This document shows, piece by piece, positions 53,141 through 63,955 of a stretch of 64,000 nt of DNA; within the stretch, counting starts at the first letter, position 1; every line of letters begins with the position of its first letter. The translations under genes were made by a program, and so were the position numbers. The DNA comes from Leguminivora glycinivorella (Eukaryota > Arthropoda > Insecta > Lepidoptera > Tortricidae). The notes under the pieces were generated by a model. The model did no database searches and was not told the DNA's origin. It saw only the letters and a program-made list of their open reading frames with translations. The DNA lies in contig NC_062979.1 in NCBI RefSeq assembly GCF_023078275.1, positions 21,619,848 to 21,683,847 of the forward strand, in the 5' to 3' direction.

Positions 53141-53321
53141 TACAGATGTGCCGACGGAAAGTTTCTAAAATTCTGTAATTTTCACATAGGAAAACTTCGG
53201 AAACTTTCCATACTTGTATGGACTATTGTATGGATGGAAACTTTCCATTTCATAAATTTAAAGTTTCGTGAATTTTTCAAGTAAGATTTTTTGGAAAGTT
53301 TCCGCAACTTGTACATCACTA
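53141..53321. mobile_element. hAT-like MITE, copy 2, inverted
   Basis: It starts TACAGATGTGCCGACGGAAA and ends CGCAACTTGTACATCACTA, the reverse of 27271-27483. The flanks AACCAGCC (53133-53140) and AACCATCC (53322-53329) agree at 7 of 8 positions. This supports the 8-bp hAT duplication. Confidence 0.75.
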
Positions 53322-53329
53322 AACCATCC

Positions 53330-53984
53330 ATAGGGTTCATTCTCGCACGCGTAGCTGTAAAGAAAACTTGGTTTCTGATCACCACAGGCATTGTGAGACC
53401 AAGTTCAGCCCCTCAAGAATTTATTTCACGTTTGGGGCGTTTCTTTGGTAACGGCTGCTGATTGTGAAGCTTAATTAAACTGCATTATAGTGGATCTGTG
53501 CAATTTCATCGAGGATTTAAGATAAATACCGGCCTGTTCATGGGGAAGTAGATTATACGGTGTGATAGATGCTTGCAAATTGAAGCCGCATTTTACTGAG
53601 CCTGAGGCCTTTGTTTTAATTAAAGGGAAATAGATAAGTAATTAAAACTAGAATCCCGTTCTGCTTCTTCACTGATTTACATAGATATTACCTACTTCAC
53701 GCAATCAAATATGTACGTTTTTATCTGTATATGTAAGCAATAGGTAAGTACAGACGTAGTGCAAAATGTTTTCCTACATATTATCATGGAGACTCACGAA
53801 TGTGTCATGCTATTTAAGACAGTCTCAAGACAAGATGTACCCTACTGACGTTGACCAACTAGGATGACAACAATCGTTTCCGTGAAAATACAATGGAAAA
53901 TGATTATACACATTAGCACAAAATTGTTATAATGCAACGGAGATGTACACTATTTTATAACACAGAGACGCACAGAAAAGAATA
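53330..53984. other. unassigned stretch
   Basis: No recognisable gene or repeat. Confidence 0.35.
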
Positions 53985-54150
53985 GAATAGAATTTATTCG
54001 TGAGCACAGTCAGGATTACTTAATCACACATAACAACAACGAAATGGCCTCATCTCAGCGTATTGCTAAGTGAGAAAAATTCACGGAAGGTAAAGACAGA
54101 AGAAAAACAAAATATATACAAAAACATTGGACAAAGCGTCAAATGGCAAC
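53985..54150 (-). mobile_element. retroposon 3' end with TTCTA tail, second copy
   Basis: Minus strand: TACCTTCCGTGAATTTTTCT, CGCTGAGATGAGGCCATTTC, GTTGTTGTTATGTGTG, then GAATAAATTCTATTCTATTC. Shows the original short TTCTA tail that is hugely expanded at 11066. Confidence 0.65.
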
Positions 54151-54157
54151 AATAGTG

Positions 54158-54743
54158 AAAAACCGGCCAAGTGCGAGTCGGGCTCGCGCACAAAGGGTTC
54201 CGTAGCAGCAAATAAAAATTACAGTTAAATCAACCTATCTCAAAAACTATAAGAGATACTTTGATCAAACCAAAAATCGTTGAAAGAGTTAATTAGCATG
54301 CATCACCTCTATTTTTTTTAGAATTTTATACCCCGTAGTTATAAAAATAGAGGGGGGGGGACATACTTTTTACGACTTTGAGAGCTGATATCTCAAAAAC
54401 CGTTCACTTTAAGAAAAATGTTTTTTAGAAAACTTTATATCATTTTAAAAGACCTTTCCATTGATACCCCACACGGGTATGTACATCGAAAAAAATTTTC
54501 ATCCCTCAGTTACATGTATGGGGGCCCCACCCCCAATTCTTTTTTTTACTATTTAGTGTCATAATTTTGTAGCGGTTCATACAACACATATTCCCATCAA
54601 ATTTCATCACTGTAGTACTTATAGTTTCCGAGTAAATCGGCTGTGACAGACGGACAGACGGACAGACGGACAGACGGACAGACGGACATGACGAAACTAT
54701 AAGGGTTCCGTTTTTGCCATTTTGGCTACGGAACCCTAAAAAC
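54158..54743 (-). repeat. GGTTCCG family member, minus strand
   Basis: It begins AAACCGGCCAAGTGCGAGTC and ends GGCTACGGAACCCTAAAAA. It includes a GGACAGAC microsatellite (54645-54690) at the position of the GTCC tract of other copies. The middle differs from the 16091 type, so it is a related subfamily. Confidence 0.65.
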
Positions 54744-56460
54744 GTAAAAAGAAAAAACTAGAATACAATAACATACTGTGAATGTGACCGTGACAAGACA
54801 GGATGATAATTATCATTTCATCAGATCACATATCACTTTTTATCCTGTTTATAACCAACTATGAATTCATTGGAACATTTTATCCTTTTCTCACTTCACA
54901 CCACAAATGAGTTGAAAAAGTGTAAACAATATATAATTTGCAGCTTATTACGGATATAATTTGCATGCATGTATTAAATACATTTACGCGTTTCATTTGT
55001 TACAAATAATGAGGGCTATTAGTTATTGTTGGTCGCCATATGCTGGACATCTGTCTTTGCCTGACGAAAACTGTAAATATTGGGTAATTGTAGTGCCGAC
55101 ATCGATATGGGATAAACAGGGTATTATTTTTGCCATGGCTAATAAACATTAAATAAATTTAATATATACAAAAAAAAGTGACCAAGGCCTTCAAGTGTTC
55201 CGAGCTGGAATCGAACCAGCGTACTCTAATAAATAAGCATATAATTAGTAGTGCATTCAAGTACCTAGTTTAAAATGCCCCTGTTTACTTTTCAGAGACT
55301 AATAAAATAAAACTCCTTCTGAACACAATGCTCCTTTAACCTCTTAAAGGATTTTATAAGGAATTCCAGCTCCTAACCAAGAAAAACATGATTGACATTT
55401 CCTTAGCTCAGAGCTCTAAAGGATATTTGGAAGAATGGCCGCGGGTAGGGCTGTGACAAATTCACAATGTAACCCGGTAGAAGAATGTACGTGTTTGTAT
55501 GTCTTGACCCGTTTTGTAAGATTATTACATTTATATTATTTTACTGGTAACTTGTATTGTTGGGGCCAAGCTGATTTGAAATTGTCTAAAAAAATTGCTT
55601 CCCTGTCTGACTGTCTTTCCCTATGTAGGCTTAGATCTTTTAAAAAAAAGTCCATTATTTTATTTGTTTTTTTTTTAATTGTGCAACGGATTTTGATGCA
55701 GTTTTTATACCTACTAGATAAAGTAATTCAATAAGGATGTTTATGAGTATAATATTCGTGCGAAACGTAGGTATTAATAAAAATCCTCATTACTGCGTTG
55801 AAATTTCGACACTGCTCGGGTTTTAGACATTTGCAGAAGTATTGCAATCAATAATAAAGTCGCGCTGCAATACTGCCACAGTACTGAAGCTTCAGTCGAA
55901 ATCCGAACGTCGTCTTAACTAATATTGCAAAAAGTTTTTAATTCAAAAGGAACACAATTTTTTTTTAATTTTTTCTTGTCTGCACAAGCAACGTCGTTGA
56001 GCTTTCTCGTTCGATGTAGTATTTGTAGGTTGGCTCGAGACATGAAACCTTTTGGAAACCCTCTTACGCGATGGTGTCCTGCAGTGAACATGCGAAGAAC
56101 AAAACCGGCCAACATTCAGGTCATGTGGTCATCCTTTATAATATATTGCCAGGATGTAAACATGCAGGAGTAGGTACCTCATTCAACAGAAATTATGCAA
56201 TCTGTATTTTAAATAAAATGTGTGTAAAACACTTGCAGCACTTAATAAGTAACTGCTTATAGAAAAAAAAACACACACATATAAATTTTGTACAAAAAAA
56301 AACTACATTAAGTATTTGCATCATTTTGACTAATCCGTCAGTTATTTATTTTACATGCTTGTAATATTCATAGGTGTTCGAGCAAGCAAACGATTATGGT
56401 ATAATTGAATACTGTGACCATAAGCGTTGCTACAGTCTCAACACGAGAGAAACATACTGG
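54744..56460. other. unassigned stretch
   Basis: At 55171-55227 it contains half of the GTGACCAAG...GCTGGAATCGAACCAGCG unit that forms the palindrome at 21226. Frames at 54961, 55435 and 55925 (63-99 codons) have no recognised domain. Nothing else supported. Confidence 0.4.
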
Positions 56461-56462
56461 CC

Positions 56463-57058
56463 ATCAAACAAATAAATAAATATTGGGGGACACCTTACAC
56501 AGATCAACCTAGCCCCAAACTAAGCAAAGCTTGTATGAGTGCTAAACGACTATATACTTACTTATATTTATATTATACTTATGTACAAGCGCTGGTAGCC
56601 TAGCGGTAAGTACGTGCGACTTTCGTTCCGGAGGTCGCGGGTTCGAACCCCGGCTCGCACCAATGAGTTTTTCGAAATTTATGTGCGAAATGTCATTTGA
56701 TATTTGCCAGTAGCTTTCCGGTGAAGGAAAACATCGTGAGGAAACCGGACTAATTCCAATAAGGTCTAGTTTACCCTTCGGGTTGGAAGGTCAGATGGCA
56801 GTCGCTTTCGTAAAAACTAGTGCCTACGCCAAATCTTGGGATTAGTTGTCAAAGCGGACCCCAGGCTCCCATGAGCCGTGGCAAAAGCCGGGATAACGCA
56901 AGGAGGATGATGATGATACTTATGTACATAGAAAATATCCATGACTCAGGAACAATTATCTGTGCTCATTACACAAATAAATGTCCTTATCAGGATTCGA
57001 ACCCGGGCCCGCGGCTTAGCAGGCAGGGTCACTACGCGCTAGGCCAGACCGGTCGCCA
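56463..57058 (-). mobile_element. SINE family A, split by SINE family B
   Basis: The 3' half is 56463-56587 and the head half is 56916-57058, with GGTTCGAATCCTG on the minus strand. The gap is filled by a complete family B SINE with a 13-bp target duplication (ATACTTATGTACA at 56575-56587 and 56916-56928). Confidence 0.85.
56588..56915 (+). mobile_element. tRNA-derived SINE, family B, complete
   Basis: The first 73 bp look like a tRNA gene: A-box region GGTAGCCTAGCGGTAAG, B box GGTTCGAACCCCGG, and an end at CTCGCACCA. The body follows with GTGAAGGAAAACATCGTGAG, CCTTCGGGTTGGAAGGTCAG and GCCAAATCTTGGGATTAG. The tail is GGATGATGATG. The GAT-type tail resembles that of the RTE-like LINE fragment at 7680, so an RTE-like partner is possible. 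Transcription would be by RNA polymerase III. Not a functional tRNA gene, since several diverged copies with the same body exist. Confidence 0.85.
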
Positions 57059-57476
57059 AAATACAAGTCATCTCAGATCAGATAAAGGTCAAATAAGCCA
57101 AAAGAAGCATCGAGTTCATCGAATCTTCTACTCCTGTGGATAAAATTTAACTTTTTATTTCTGTAGTATTTCTAGCTCAACCCTGGCAGCGTGAGTTGCA
57201 AGTCTCCGATATTGTTACAAGCGTCGTTACTATGATTGATAGTGCGCTTGTGTGGTGCCGCGCGATTTGTTAGGATATTATGTTATCTCTGTACTTTACC
57301 GTTTTTGTGGTAAGGTGTGAAGATAAGGGTCTTTGCAGTTTGATTTTAAGGGAGAAATGTGATGTTTAGATAATAAATATTGAATAGGCATTATTTTATA
57401 CATACATTGAATAAGTCAAATAAGCGTTCTATGCACGAACGAAGGACATAATTATTTCTCTTTATTGTTTATTTTC
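57059..57476. other. unassigned stretch
   Basis: AT-rich, no gene or repeat recognised. Confidence 0.4.
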
Positions 57477-57490
57477 TTTATTATTTTTTT

Positions 57491-57646
57491 GGGTTAAATT
57501 GTGGCGTAGGCGAGAGGCTGGCAACCTGTCACTGCAATGTCACAGTTTCGTTTTCTTTCAACCCCTTATTTGCCAAGAGTGGCACTGAAGCTTTAGTAGT
57601 TTCATGTGTTCTGCCTACCCCTTTACAGGCGTGATTGTATGTTGTG
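57491..57646 (+). mobile_element. short retroposon, GGCGTAGGCGAGAGGCTGG family, 14-bp duplication
   Basis: Flanked by TTTATTATTTTTTT at 57477-57490 and 57647-57660. It starts GGGTTAAATTGTGGCGTAGG, is almost identical to the corresponding part of 24984-25189, and ends with a shortened ATTGTATGTTGTG tail. The variable start with a constant 3' end is typical of target-primed retroposition. Confidence 0.8.
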
Positions 57647-57903
57647 TTTATTATTTTTTTATAAAATTTGATTTACCAAAGGTGCAATAGTATAACTTAG
57701 CCAAGCTATCTAAGACCAAATAAAATTTGATCACCCATTACTGAGTGCGAAGCCTAATAAGCATAAACTAGCCGCGCAACACTGCTCAATTAGAAACGTC
57801 TAGAATGTCCACATAAATGCCCACGGCTTCGCAATCACGTAAGAAACAATACACACTTCGTCATAATTAATACGTTATAAATAACTGGGAAACTATTCGA
57901 CGT

Positions 57904-58228
57904 GTGGTTTATTATACTAGAAACATAACAACAATCATGGACTTCTTCAAGTTTCTGGCTTTTAACAACAGACGCACGGCCGGGCTCCATCCTTACTTGG
58001 TGGATATTCCACGAATCCGCACGAAGCGCTTTGCTTCTTCTTTTCTTATGCGCACTGCCAAAGAGTGGGATTCCTTGCCGGCGGCTATATTTCCGAGCTT
58101 ATATAACCCGGCAACCTTCAAATCAAGAGTGAACAGGCATCTTCTGGGCGAGCTCACTCCATCGTAGGCCACGTCTTTGCCTTTGGCTAGTCTGTGGCCA
58201 AGAGTAAGCCCATTTATAATTAAAAAAA
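57904..58228 (+). pseudogene. LINE ORF2 C-terminal fragment with 3' end
   Basis: The plus frame contains HPYLVDIPRIRTKRFASSFL, then RTAKEWDSLPAAIFPSLYNP and FKSRVNRHLLGELTPS, with TAG at 58165-58167. The R....W..LP...FP..Y....FK..VNRHL order is that of CR1/jockey-like C-termini. The 3' segment CACGTCTTTGCCTTTGGCTA ends in poly(A). Other pieces are at 21530 (-) and 63007 (+). The rest of the LINE is missing. Confidence 0.75.
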
Positions 58229-58555
58229 AACGCCTAAGGATCTCAACCCTCGACTAATCTAAGAATTTGTACCTAGTAAACATTAGGTAGAACCTAGATG
58301 GAAAACTAGGCCTTATTTAGGTTGCACAAAATATCCCGTTGGGTCGAAGTGTAAAGAGCCCCGCAGAGACTTAAGGCCTTATTTAGACTACGAGTAACTC
58401 AGTTTCTAACGTATTTTTCCTAGACTATTCGAGAGGTGCAACTGCTGGGCAGATGTCTCTCCCTTAGATTTCCACGACTGCCGAAGTGGTTTTTCCTGCA
58501 ACAATTTTTTAAAGAAATTGTCCAGGTCATCCCGTTTTACGATTATTTGTCAAAA
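58229..58555. other. unassigned stretch
   Basis: No gene or repeat recognised. Confidence 0.35.
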
Positions 58556-58675
58556 ATAATAGTAGTAGTAGTAGTACTAAAACACTTTATTGTACCAGAA
58601 AATAATACAACACACAAGAAAAAGAGCTTATCACTAGTACAAAGGCGAACTTATCCCTTTAAGGGATCTCTTCCA
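58556..58675 (-). mobile_element. LINE/SINE 3' end with TAC tail
   Basis: Minus strand: AGTTCGCCTTTGTACTAGTG, ATAAGCTCTTTTTCTTGTG, GGTACAATAAAGTGTTTTAG and TAC repeats. Same as 62514-62608 on the plus strand. Confidence 0.65.
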
Positions 58676-59985
58676 GTTAACCTTTGAGCAGTTGAAGGAG
58701 AATTGGAGATGGTAGGCATACAGTACAAACGGCGCAGAAAAATAATGGCATCACCCGCCTGAACAATAACTTATCGTAGATACCTATTTGTTTACGTATT
58801 ACAATGATGAAAACATAGTTCGCATTTTTCAAACGCGTGATGTCAAAAAAGGGGGTGCGCCAAAGTTCATATAAAATTGTTATATAGATTATTGGTAGTC
58901 CGAAAATGTTTCTCATACAATTTTACATTATAACGATCATTATTTATAACAATTTTATGTTAATAACTATCGTAACTTCGAATGACTTATGTTCATAATG
59001 TCATTCATCATAAATACGTTTTATACTAATGTTTATGTTTATATACTTATTGATCATAACGATTGCGAGTAATATAATTTATCGTTATATTATTGTTAAC
59101 AGAACAGACATCACATGTGACAGTCCAGTTAGGTGCGACGACGAGCGTAGCGAGGAGGAGCGTGTTAGGTTTACCGTGAGCGAACCAGAAACGAATTTTT
59201 AATGTAAATTGTATATGTCACTGTAAAAGCTTCAAGCGCGCTTCTATTAAATGGCACAAGTTTTTCATAGAACTTCCCCAAAACTTTTTAAATAATTTTA
59301 TGAAATTCATATTTTTAATTTTATTTTATTTTTGGGTGAATGATTTTCTTAAACACAAAATTATGAATGTTATTAAATATTTGCATAGAATTTATGATTA
59401 AAAATTTTCGACTAAATTTCGATTATTATGAACAGTGATAGTAGTACTATTGATAATAATGAAACAAAATTATGATAAGTAAAATATGAGAAATGATCAT
59501 TCGGAGCACAAATCGGTATAAACAATAATTTTATAACAAATAATTGTAATAATATGTAATTGTAGTAATTGTAGTAATATGGACCCCAAAAAAGGTATAT
59601 GTCACAAGAAATAGTAAATATTGTATAAAGTTTTCAAATAAATTAACTAAAGTTAGTAAATGGCCATAAAACAATATTTGTAATGTCATCACCGCCAAAG
59701 ACTATATTGAATTGCATCCCTGTCTTGTATCCAAATCGTTAAGCTTAGTATTGCAACGCTATTTATCCATAGCAAAAATGATATAAATACTACCTATTTC
59801 TTAAAGACTTAAGACGTTTTCGAAATGAGAGAAGCAATTATTAGTCACAGTTCTCAGTCTAGTAAAATTCAAAATAGAAAACAAAAAGGTCGTAAGTGCG
59901 TATTGAACTGGAGATAACTTATGACGTTTTTGAAGGATCAGTTACAGCAACTACCGAGGAAGCTATGAATGTAAACGCAATACTC
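58676..59985. other. unassigned AT-rich stretch
   Basis: 58900-59110 is rich in partly palindromic words (ATAACGATCATTATTTATAAC and similar, with ATCGTTATATTATTG). A GCGACGAGCGTAGCGAGGAG word at about 59137 is repeat-like. No gene. Confidence 0.35.
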
Positions 59986-59989
59986 GACT

Positions 59990-60175
59990 TGGCTATTAAA
60001 ACACCTCCTACGCCTTTGGCAGGCTCGCGAATGTCACATGGAATAAGACGTAACAGAAGCTTGACTCGTTCCTGAGACGATCGACTGGTCGCCGTTCGAT
60101 GGATGAATACAGAAAGGGCTATCGCTGGAACGAGGAAAGAGAGTGTGGCAGCGGATCTGCTCCAGGTTCACGTCA
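59990..60175 (+). pseudogene. possible Tc1/mariner transposase remnant
   Basis: GIRRNRSLTRS, a stop codon, then DDRLVAVRWMNTERAIAG and ADLLQVHV can be read in one plus frame. A DDR followed by R and L..VHG-like words resembles the second helix-turn-helix region of Tc1-like transposases. The match is weak, and the catalytic domain is absent. Confidence 0.3.
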
Positions 60176-60179
60176 TTAA

Positions 60180-60302
60180 CACTTTCGAAACCGGGCTCTA
60201 CGCGGCGCTACGACATTTTCGCTACATACGGGTTTCCCCATGTAATCGGCTACGCTTCTACGAGCGGTGTGCCCGACAGTCGGGTTCTTGGTAGCGAAAG
60301 TG
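60180..60302. mobile_element. 123-bp TTAA-flanked MITE (piggyBac-like)
   Basis: CACTTTCGAAACC at the left and GGTAGCGAAAGTG at the right are inverted with two mismatches. TTAA lies at 60176-60179 and 60303-60306. Subterminal words include CTACATACGGG and CCCGACAGTCGGG. The ends differ from those of the larger TTAA element at 5780, so a different transposase is likely. Confidence 0.65.
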
Positions 60303-60306
60303 TTAA

Positions 60307-62390
60307 CTGACAGAAAATACAAAATCAGGACAGGTGCAGTAAGTGCACTCTAATATAATAACAAACAGATGGCACGATCTCGTTTCCTAAGCCAACATTA
60401 TTATTGGATCACTGGGGCCAAAATAGTAAGGTATCAGTGAAACTAAGTGTCACTAAACAGGAAAATTTACTCTGTAAAGAAAATGACGAAAAAAACTCCC
60501 GTACCCGTTACATTTTATTGACTGCATGTCCTAAGTCCAATTAACAAAACATAGATTACAACCATGATTCATTATCAGAAATAGATTCCTTTAACAAAAC
60601 ATGAATGAAACAAATAACATCATTATGCAAGTTTAGCCCGATAATACAATTTATTATTTATTTATTTATTAGTAAAACAGGTTTACATGACATTACAGCA
60701 AAAACCAATGCGTCACGAAAATTAGATAAAAAAAATGGTGTCCTGCAGCGGCCGCGGCACGCGTACCACGAACGAACTGAAGTGCATATTTCATTGTGAT
60801 AAATACTGTCTGTGTGTTAATTAAAAATACTGTCTCTTGAAGAAAAAACGGATTTAGCTTCGGTATTAAATACAGTCAAACTTCTACTCTCACGTTTTCT
60901 GTGCAAATATTGAATGTCCACTCCAAATATCACCGAGTTCGCATCCGGACTTGGACCACTTAGTATTGCTGGCATAAGTCTGTTTGATAAACGGTACTGT
61001 GACATGGTACGATACTGTCATGTTTGTATACTTTTTCTTGCATTTTCGTGAGACTTTAGTATGTTCAGATTTTATTAAGCTACGCGCTGCGTCTCTATAG
61101 GTACTTTTCTTAAGTTAGTAACGTAGTTTTCTCCCTAAACTTTTTAACATTGTTAATGCTATTTTTGGAGCATTCCATGGTAGACACCATTGTCCCGCAC
61201 AAATGCGAATTTTCTCAGAATTAGCTCGAATGTCAGTGTGTAAAACTATTTCAGCGGTTGAAAAAAAAAATCACAACACACGATACATAATTCGTTTGTA
61301 TGGGACAGCCCATATAATGCTCCTTTTATGCTTCTTTATGATTGTGCAAAGTGTGCAACTAAGTTTAATGTTTGTATTTTCTATAGCATCGGTATAGGTA
61401 GGTGAGCATTTCTTTTTTTTGCCACTTTTATGAAATGTGATATTTTTGAAAACAAAAGATGCAATTTCTACTCAGAATCACCAGCTTTTTCAATCCTAGT
61501 AGTTAAAAAAATTGTCCCATACGATTTTTTCTTATTTTGTTACCATTTTCCGTACATGTTGTGTGAGGTAACAAAAATGAATAGACATTCTGGGACACTT
61601 TTTGTCTCCCAGTGAGATTGAAAGTACTCGTGATTCTGAGTACTGATAACAATTGACCTAACATTCCCTAAAAAAATAAAAATAAAAAAAATGGCAAAAA
61701 GTATGCTCAGGTGCTAGAATATGGTATAAATTGCATGAAATTAGTTTTTCAGTCCTAACCGTATTCTCTGGAATTGAGTTGCTTTGGAAAATACTTACTG
61801 ACACGAAGTTTTTTATTTTCATTATAATCTATCGTTTTTTTTTTTGTATTCCAAATGAGGTGGTTTATTGAAATCCCACTCTGTATTTCCTGTTAACTAA
61901 TGTATTGTCTAGTTTCTTACGTAAATTAAGACTTTAAAGTACTCTCTCATTAATATTCTTTCTACGACGTGCTAGTTCCATAACTCTTAATTTTTATCCA
62001 ACATTTTCATTAAAGAAAATATCGCTTTCCACCCAGCTTGCATATAAATTACTAAACCCATTAAGATAGCGGGTATGCGGGACAAAATACTACATTAAAA
62101 TAATCACTCATACTACCGAATGTGGGCGAATTAGCTCTATCTCACTATTATCTTACTAAAACCTCGTTTTCGAGTCGCTTAGTAAATATTTTCTACTAAA
62201 ACAAACATTAGGATAAACTAGAAAGTACGAAAGGGCGTAAGTGGCTATAATTTGTACTGTGGAACGGACGTTTTGGTATGTTTGAGAGAAAGATAACTAC
62301 TATCTAAATGACGGCTTAATATATCCATGAGCAAAGACATGTTAAAAGTAAAGACTCGCATTAAACAAAACCAACTAAAACAATAACAAC
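60307..62390. other. unassigned AT-rich stretch
   Basis: Frames are at most 64 codons with no recognised domain. A weak inverted pair (GCATTTC and TTTTTGCCAC-like words near 61405 and 61690) may be a decayed MITE. No gene supported. Confidence 0.35.
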
Positions 62391-62394
62391 AATT

Positions 62395-62494
62395 TTTGGT
62401 TGACTGGTAGAGAATGCCATCTGGCATTAAGTCCGCCATTTGTACTTGTTTATATTGTGCAATAAAGTTTAAATAAATAAATAAATAAATATCT
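62395..62494 (+). mobile_element. LINE/SINE 3' end with AAAT tail
   Basis: TTGACTGGTAGAGAATGCCA, GGCATTAAGTCCGCCATTTG, TATTGTGCAATAAAGTTTAA, AAAT repeats. Plus-strand counterpart of 24119-24237. Confidence 0.65.
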
Positions 62495-62513
62495 ATTTCA
62501 ATTTAAAATCAAC

Positions 62514-62608
62514 TAAGTTCGCCTTTGTACTAGTGATAAGCTCTTTTTCTTTTGTGTTGTATAATTTTCTGGTACAATAAAGTGTTTTACTACTACTACT
62601 ACTACTAA
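62514..62608 (+). mobile_element. LINE/SINE 3' end with TAC tail
   Basis: AGTTCGCCTTTGTACTAGTG, AAGCTCTTTTTCTTTTGTG, GGTACAATAAAGTGTTTTAC and six TAC units. Lies 20 bp after another retroposon end. Confidence 0.7.
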
Positions 62609-62760
62609 GTTTCATTTTGATTCCGAAGGAATCCGAATGACATCAGAATTATGGTTTGTCTCATATTAAATAGATATTTAACTCTCATGAAATTAGTTAA
62701 AAGTCTGATATAAACGTGCGTTCGAAGTAACATTCTAGGAATCGCACAAAGACCTGGCCC

Positions 62761-62916
62761 CTTAGCCAAATGGCATTTCTACGACGCGAAACGAAAACGA
62801 AACGCTGCGAAAGGTAGTCTGGCTCTGTCGCGCCAATACGCAAGAGCGATAGAGATGCACATCTACGAGCGTTTCGTTTCTTGAGCGTTTCGTGAGCGTT
62901 TGTGCATTCGGCTACG
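62761..62916 (-). mobile_element. GTAGCCGAAT foldback MITE, copy 4
   Basis: CTTAGCCAAATGGCATTTCT at the left and GAGCGTTTGTGCATTCGGCT at the right are the two arms. CTGGCTCTGTCGCGCCAATA lies in the centre, in reverse orientation to 14665. Confidence 0.75.
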
Positions 62917-63006
62917 CACGCTGATAGTTTAAACTCTAACTAACTACGCTACATAGCGATTAAGTGAGGCTTGGTCATGGTCAAGAACACGCCATGCCTC
63001 TCAGTT

Positions 63007-63098
63007 CTGTCATAATCTCATCAAATCAAGGGTGAACAGGCATCTTTTGGGCAAGCTCACTCCATCGTAGGCCACGTCCATTCATAATTAAAAAAAGT
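63007..63098 (+). mobile_element. LINE 3' end, family of 57904
   Basis: ATCAAGGGTGAACAGGCATC, TGGGCAAGCTCACTCCATCG and TAGGCCACGTCCATTCATAA with a short A-run. About 85% similar by eye to the end of 57904-58228, with an internal deletion. Confidence 0.65.
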
Positions 63099-63183
63099 TA
63101 CAGCTTACTTCGCGGACATGAAAGAGAACAATCTCACACACAAAGACCAGGTGAAGTGGAGAATATTGAGCAGTGTGCATAGA

Positions 63184-63305
63184 CAAATGCACAAACGCTC
63201 ACGATAATATCTCTTTCGTAGCCATCTATCTCTATCGCTATATCTAGACAGAGCTAGACTGCATTTCTGTCGTCGGTCGTCGCAGAGATGCCATTCGCTT
63301 AGCAG
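63184..63305 (+). mobile_element. GTAGCCGAAT foldback MITE, copy 5, decayed
   Basis: AAATGCACAAACGCTCACG, GCCATCTATCTCTATCGCTA and GCAGAGATGCCATTCGCTTA are recognisable, with deletions in both arms. Confidence 0.5.
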
Positions 63306-63700
63306 GCCAGGAAAGCGGACCTTTGATTGACAGTCTATACTTAACCTGTCTAACACAGCCTAGAGCTTTTTAATATTTATCGTCGACGTGTACAGTTTTG
63401 TTACTTTACCGTTCTAGTGCCGTAAGTTACTGGTCATTTTGTACAATAAAGATCTATCAAACGATAGCTTTTTTGTAGAAATAGAGGTTTATCGTGATTA
63501 TCATTTGGGCAGACAATAGGATTACGCTTACTATGAGATTTTGCTCCAGATATTATTGCGTAAACAGTATACTTAAGAATTGTGTCAATCTAAAGCTGTG
63601 TGTTTGAGTAGGCTTGTTTGAATTGCTTTTATTGCTTGACCTATGGCATTATCTCCATAAAAGAGAGTTTTCTGTTGGTATAATTTTAAAATGTTTTTGG
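63306..63700. other. unassigned stretch
   Basis: TACAATAAAGATCTATC near 63444 may be another retroposon end. No gene. Confidence 0.35.
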
Positions 63701-63701
63701 C

Positions 63702-63955
63702 GAGCGGTCTGGCGCAGTCGGCACTAACCCTGCATGCTACGCCGCGGTCCCGGGTTCGAATCCCGGTACGGGCATTTATTTGTGTGATGAGCACAGATAT
63801 TAAATTTGTTCCTGCGTCATGGATGTTTTCTATGTATATAAGTATTTATATATTATATATATCGTTGTCTGAGTACTCACAACACAAGCCTTCTTAAGCT
63901 AACCTGTCTGTGTAAGAATGTCCTATAATATTTATTTATTTTTTATTTATAAAAA
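63702..63955 (+). mobile_element. tRNA-derived SINE, family A, plus strand
   Basis: The head GAGCGGTCTGGCGCAGTCGG and B box GGGTTCGAATCCCGG are the best preserved of the family. They are followed by GTGTGATGAGCACAGATATT, CATGGATGTTTTCTATGTAT and a 3' part ending in TTTATTTATT. Confidence 0.8.

Noticed and set aside
56588..56661. Functional tRNA gene
   Set aside because: The tRNA-like head is joined to a body shared with 43808 and 44733, and it has a target duplication. It is a SINE.
60103..60294. Single continuous Tc1 transposase frame through the TTAA element
   Set aside because: The part from 60180 on lies between TTAA sites and inverted ends. A separate MITE explains it better than a continuous gene, though the point is not closed.
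63702..63775. Functional tRNA gene
   Set aside because: Good A and B boxes, but the sequence continues into the family A SINE body present in five other places.
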